Notes under the pieces: generated by a model
The model's input: the letters and a program-made list of their open reading frames with translations, nothing else
The model's database searches: none
What the model was told of the DNA's origin: nothing
Part shown: one piece after another, positions 62,811-64,000 of the stretch
Layout of the letters: every line of letters begins with the position of its first letter
Position numbering within the stretch: position 1 is the first letter of the stretch
Made by a program: the position numbers and the translations under genes
NCBI RefSeq assembly: GCF_009451885.1
Contig: NZ_WIAO01000006.1
Location: 124,001 to 188,000 of the forward strand
Direction of reading: 5' to 3'
DNA: 64,000 nucleotides
From: Glycomyces albidus
Lineage (GTDB): Bacteria > Actinomycetota > Actinomycetes > Mycobacteriales > Micromonosporaceae

Positions 62811-63320
62811 TCACATGGTCGAGACGAGGACTATCAGGCCGACCAGCGCCGCCAGGCCGAGCGCGATGATCGCCAGGACGAGGCCGGTGAGCGCGAGGCC
62901 CTTGCCGGAGACGCCGCCCTGGGCGGTGCGGATCTGGCGGCGCGCGGAGATCGCCAGGAAGAGCGCGCCGAGGCCGAACAGGGCCGCGGACATGAAGAAG
63001 GTGAGCCCGGCGAGCGGGCTCAGGGCCGCGACGATGAGGCCCGGGAGCGCGGCGAGGACGGCGCCGATGCCGGCGATCAGGGATCCGATCGCCGGCCCGG
63101 ACGGGATCGGCTTGAGGCGCGGCTGCACGATGGCGAAGCCGTCGATGGTCACCGGTGCCGGGGCGGACCAGTACGGATGGGCCGGGTAGAAGTACTGGGC
63201 CTGCGGGTGCTGCGGCGGATGGCCGTGGACCGGCGGGCCCGGCTGGACGGGCTGCATCCGGGGCTGGTTCATGGGTCCCGGGGGCGGCTGGAGATGAGGA
63301 TGGTACGGATCCGCGGTCAC
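62811..63320 (-). CDS. Pro-rich DUF4190-like membrane protein
   Basis: 169 residues from GTG 63320. The first about 60 residues are Pro/Gln/His-rich (PYHPHLQPPPGPM, GHPPQHPQAQYFYP). Three hydrophobic segments follow: GSLIAGIGAVLAALPGLIV, AGLTFFMSAALFGLGALFLAI and GLALTGLVLAIIALGLAALVGLIVLV, with a basic loop SARRQIRTAQGGVSGKG between. The DUF4190-type pattern is common in actinobacteria without a known role. It lies 9 bp after a DivIVA-like gene on the same strand. Confidence 0.75.
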   Translation of the reverse strand: MTADPYHPHLQPPPGPMNQPRMQPVQPGPPVHGHPPQHPQAQYFYPAHPYWSAPAPVTIDGFAIVQPRLKPIPSGPAIGSLIAGIGAVLAALPGLIVAALSPLAGLTFFMSAALFGLGALFLAISARRQIRTAQGGVSGKGLALTGLVLAIIALGLAALVGLIVLVSTM

Positions 63321-63329
63321 GTCCCCAGA

Positions 63330-63545
63330 TTAGCCGCCTCGGAGCGTCCGGGCGACCTCGGCGAAGTACTCGTCCACCTCCGCGGTGTCGTAGCCGCGCA
63401 GCGTGAGCTGGAAGCCGAGATTGGTGAGGGAATCGGGGTGGGGCGGGGCGCCGGCGTCCGTGGCGGTTCGGATGCGGGCGACCGCACGGTCGACTTGGGC
63501 GCGGTCGTATCCGCGGAAACGGACAGAGAAGAAGGGGTTCTCCAT
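63330..63545 (-). CDS. Double-motif DivIVA-like mini-protein
   Basis: 71 residues containing two copies of the DivIVA lipid-binding motif: VRFRGYDRAQVDRAV (residues 8-22) and LTLRGYDTAEVDEYF (residues 48-62). No coiled coil follows. DivIVA normally has one such motif followed by a long coiled coil that forms polar scaffolds. A protein consisting of only two motifs could bind membrane or cap DivIVA-type filaments. ATG 63545 is the start. It is upstream of the Pro-rich membrane protein gene by 9 bp. Confidence 0.75.
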   Translation of the reverse strand: MENPFFSVRFRGYDRAQVDRAVARIRTATDAGAPPHPDSLTNLGFQLTLRGYDTAEVDEYFAEVARTLRGG

Positions 63546-63637
63546 ACGTCACAGTCTGCCAGGTGAGCGCCACGTACCGGGATCGGCCTACCGGCTGATG
63601 AATTTGCGGGGAAATATCAACTTCTAACGGGCACAGG

Positions 63638-64000
63638 CTAAGTGAGGAAGCGTTTCCACCTTTTCACCTGCTGTCGGATCGTCCGCGGATATTCCGATGC
63701 GATCGCCGCAGCGGCGACGGCGTCCTCTTCGGAAACCGCTTGGGGAGCGAATGCCGCGGCATTGACCAGACGCGGCAAAGGGCCGATATCGGCTTCAAGC
63801 GTCGAAAGCCGCGCCGCCGACTCCTCCGCGTTCGCGTGGTCGGGGACCTTCACTCCCGCGCGGGCGGCGGCGGCGAGCACCTCGGCCCAGGCGCCGGCGA
63901 CCCGCTCGGCCGGGCCGCCGCGCGTGAGCCTGCGGCGGCGCCGCAGGGCCCTGCGGGCCTTGAGCACGAGCGGCACGCAGGCCACGAGGACCGCGGCGAG
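63638..64000 (-). CDS. TgpA-like transglutaminase protein, C-terminal fragment
   Basis: Open to the right edge of the window; 120 residues visible. A transmembrane end (LAAVLVACVPLVLKARR) is followed by a very basic run (RRALRRRRRLTR) and the block GPAERVAGAWAEVLAAAARAGVKVPDH. This is the usual cytoplasmic tail of actinobacterial TgpA/DUF3488 transglutaminase-domain membrane proteins. The catalytic domain would lie beyond 64000. Tail identity is by recalled similarity only. Stop TAA-strand end at 63638. Confidence 0.65.
   Translation of the reverse strand, partial: LAAVLVACVPLVLKARRALRRRRRLTRGGPAERVAGAWAEVLAAAARAGVKVPDHANAEESAARLSTLEADIGPLPRLVNAAAFAPQAVSEEDAVAAAAIASEYPRTIRQQVKRWKRFLT

Overview
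The window is a 64 kb piece of a high-GC actinobacterial chromosome. The evidence is heavy use of GTG starts, mycothiol-dependent detoxification (mca), the gene order enolase / ftsB / DUF501 / exopolyphosphatase, the order prfB / ftsE / ftsX / M23 peptidase / smpB / ssrA, a DivIVA-like Scy/FilP-type coiled-coil pair beside methylmalonyl-CoA epimerase, and a cassette resembling the uncharacterised SCO2522-SCO2524 genes of Streptomyces. A filamentous, antibiotic-producing actinomycete is likely. The genus cannot be fixed from the sequence alone.

Layout. 1-4.5 kb: an unidentified C-terminal fragment, then a translationally coupled cassette of unknown function with a variant P-loop ATPase. 4.5-15.5 kb: a GNAT acetyltransferase, a DUF4233 membrane protein, folC, valS, meaB, an acetyl-CoA acetyltransferase and a methylmalonyl-CoA epimerase, followed by two long coiled-coil proteins. 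15.6-19.7 kb: a ChvE/MmsA/MmsB-type sugar ABC transporter operon. 20-30 kb: a membrane pseudokinase, an alpha/beta hydrolase, small membrane and zinc-ribbon proteins, ung, ilvA, an orphan MalK-type ATPase, greA, DUF4307, mca, a YqgE/AlgH protein and a membrane protein. 30.3-35.7 kb: tmRNA and smpB (ribosome rescue), an M23 peptidase with ftsEX (division-coupled cell-wall cleavage), and prfB. 35.8-45.5 kb: a PadR regulator, a Ser/Thr kinase divergent from a PP2C phosphatase, a TetR regulator divergent from its probable membrane-protein target, ppx / DUF501 / ftsB / eno, a lipoprotein and tRNA-Glu(CTC).

45.7-60.5 kb is the accessory core: an unusual nonribosomal peptide locus. Two ATP-grasp ligase genes diverge from an AT-rich control region. 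One of them is coupled by ATGA overlap to a split synthetase. The first protein is [C-lobe remnant]-A(Val-like code)-PCP-C. The second is [C-lobe remnant]-A(Ser code)-PCP-C*-[A remnant]-PCP-TE. An MFS exporter follows, with a phosphopantetheinyl transferase nearby. Three features set this assembly line apart: the last condensation domain has HN in place of HH in its active-site motif, the third module has lost almost its whole adenylation domain, and the terminal thioesterase has Cys rather than Ser as nucleophile. These suggest a small Val/Ser-containing peptide, trimmed or capped by the ATP-grasp enzymes and released in a non-standard way.

60.5-64 kb returns to ordinary genes: a PfkB sugar kinase, hypotheticals, a secreted HNH nuclease, a double-motif DivIVA-like protein, and the end of a TgpA-like transglutaminase protein.

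Other signals are an RF2 whose stop-codon-reading SPF tripeptide is replaced by SKY, a repeat-rich spacer after enolase, a nested symmetric dyad after prfB, and paired palindromic TetR operators.
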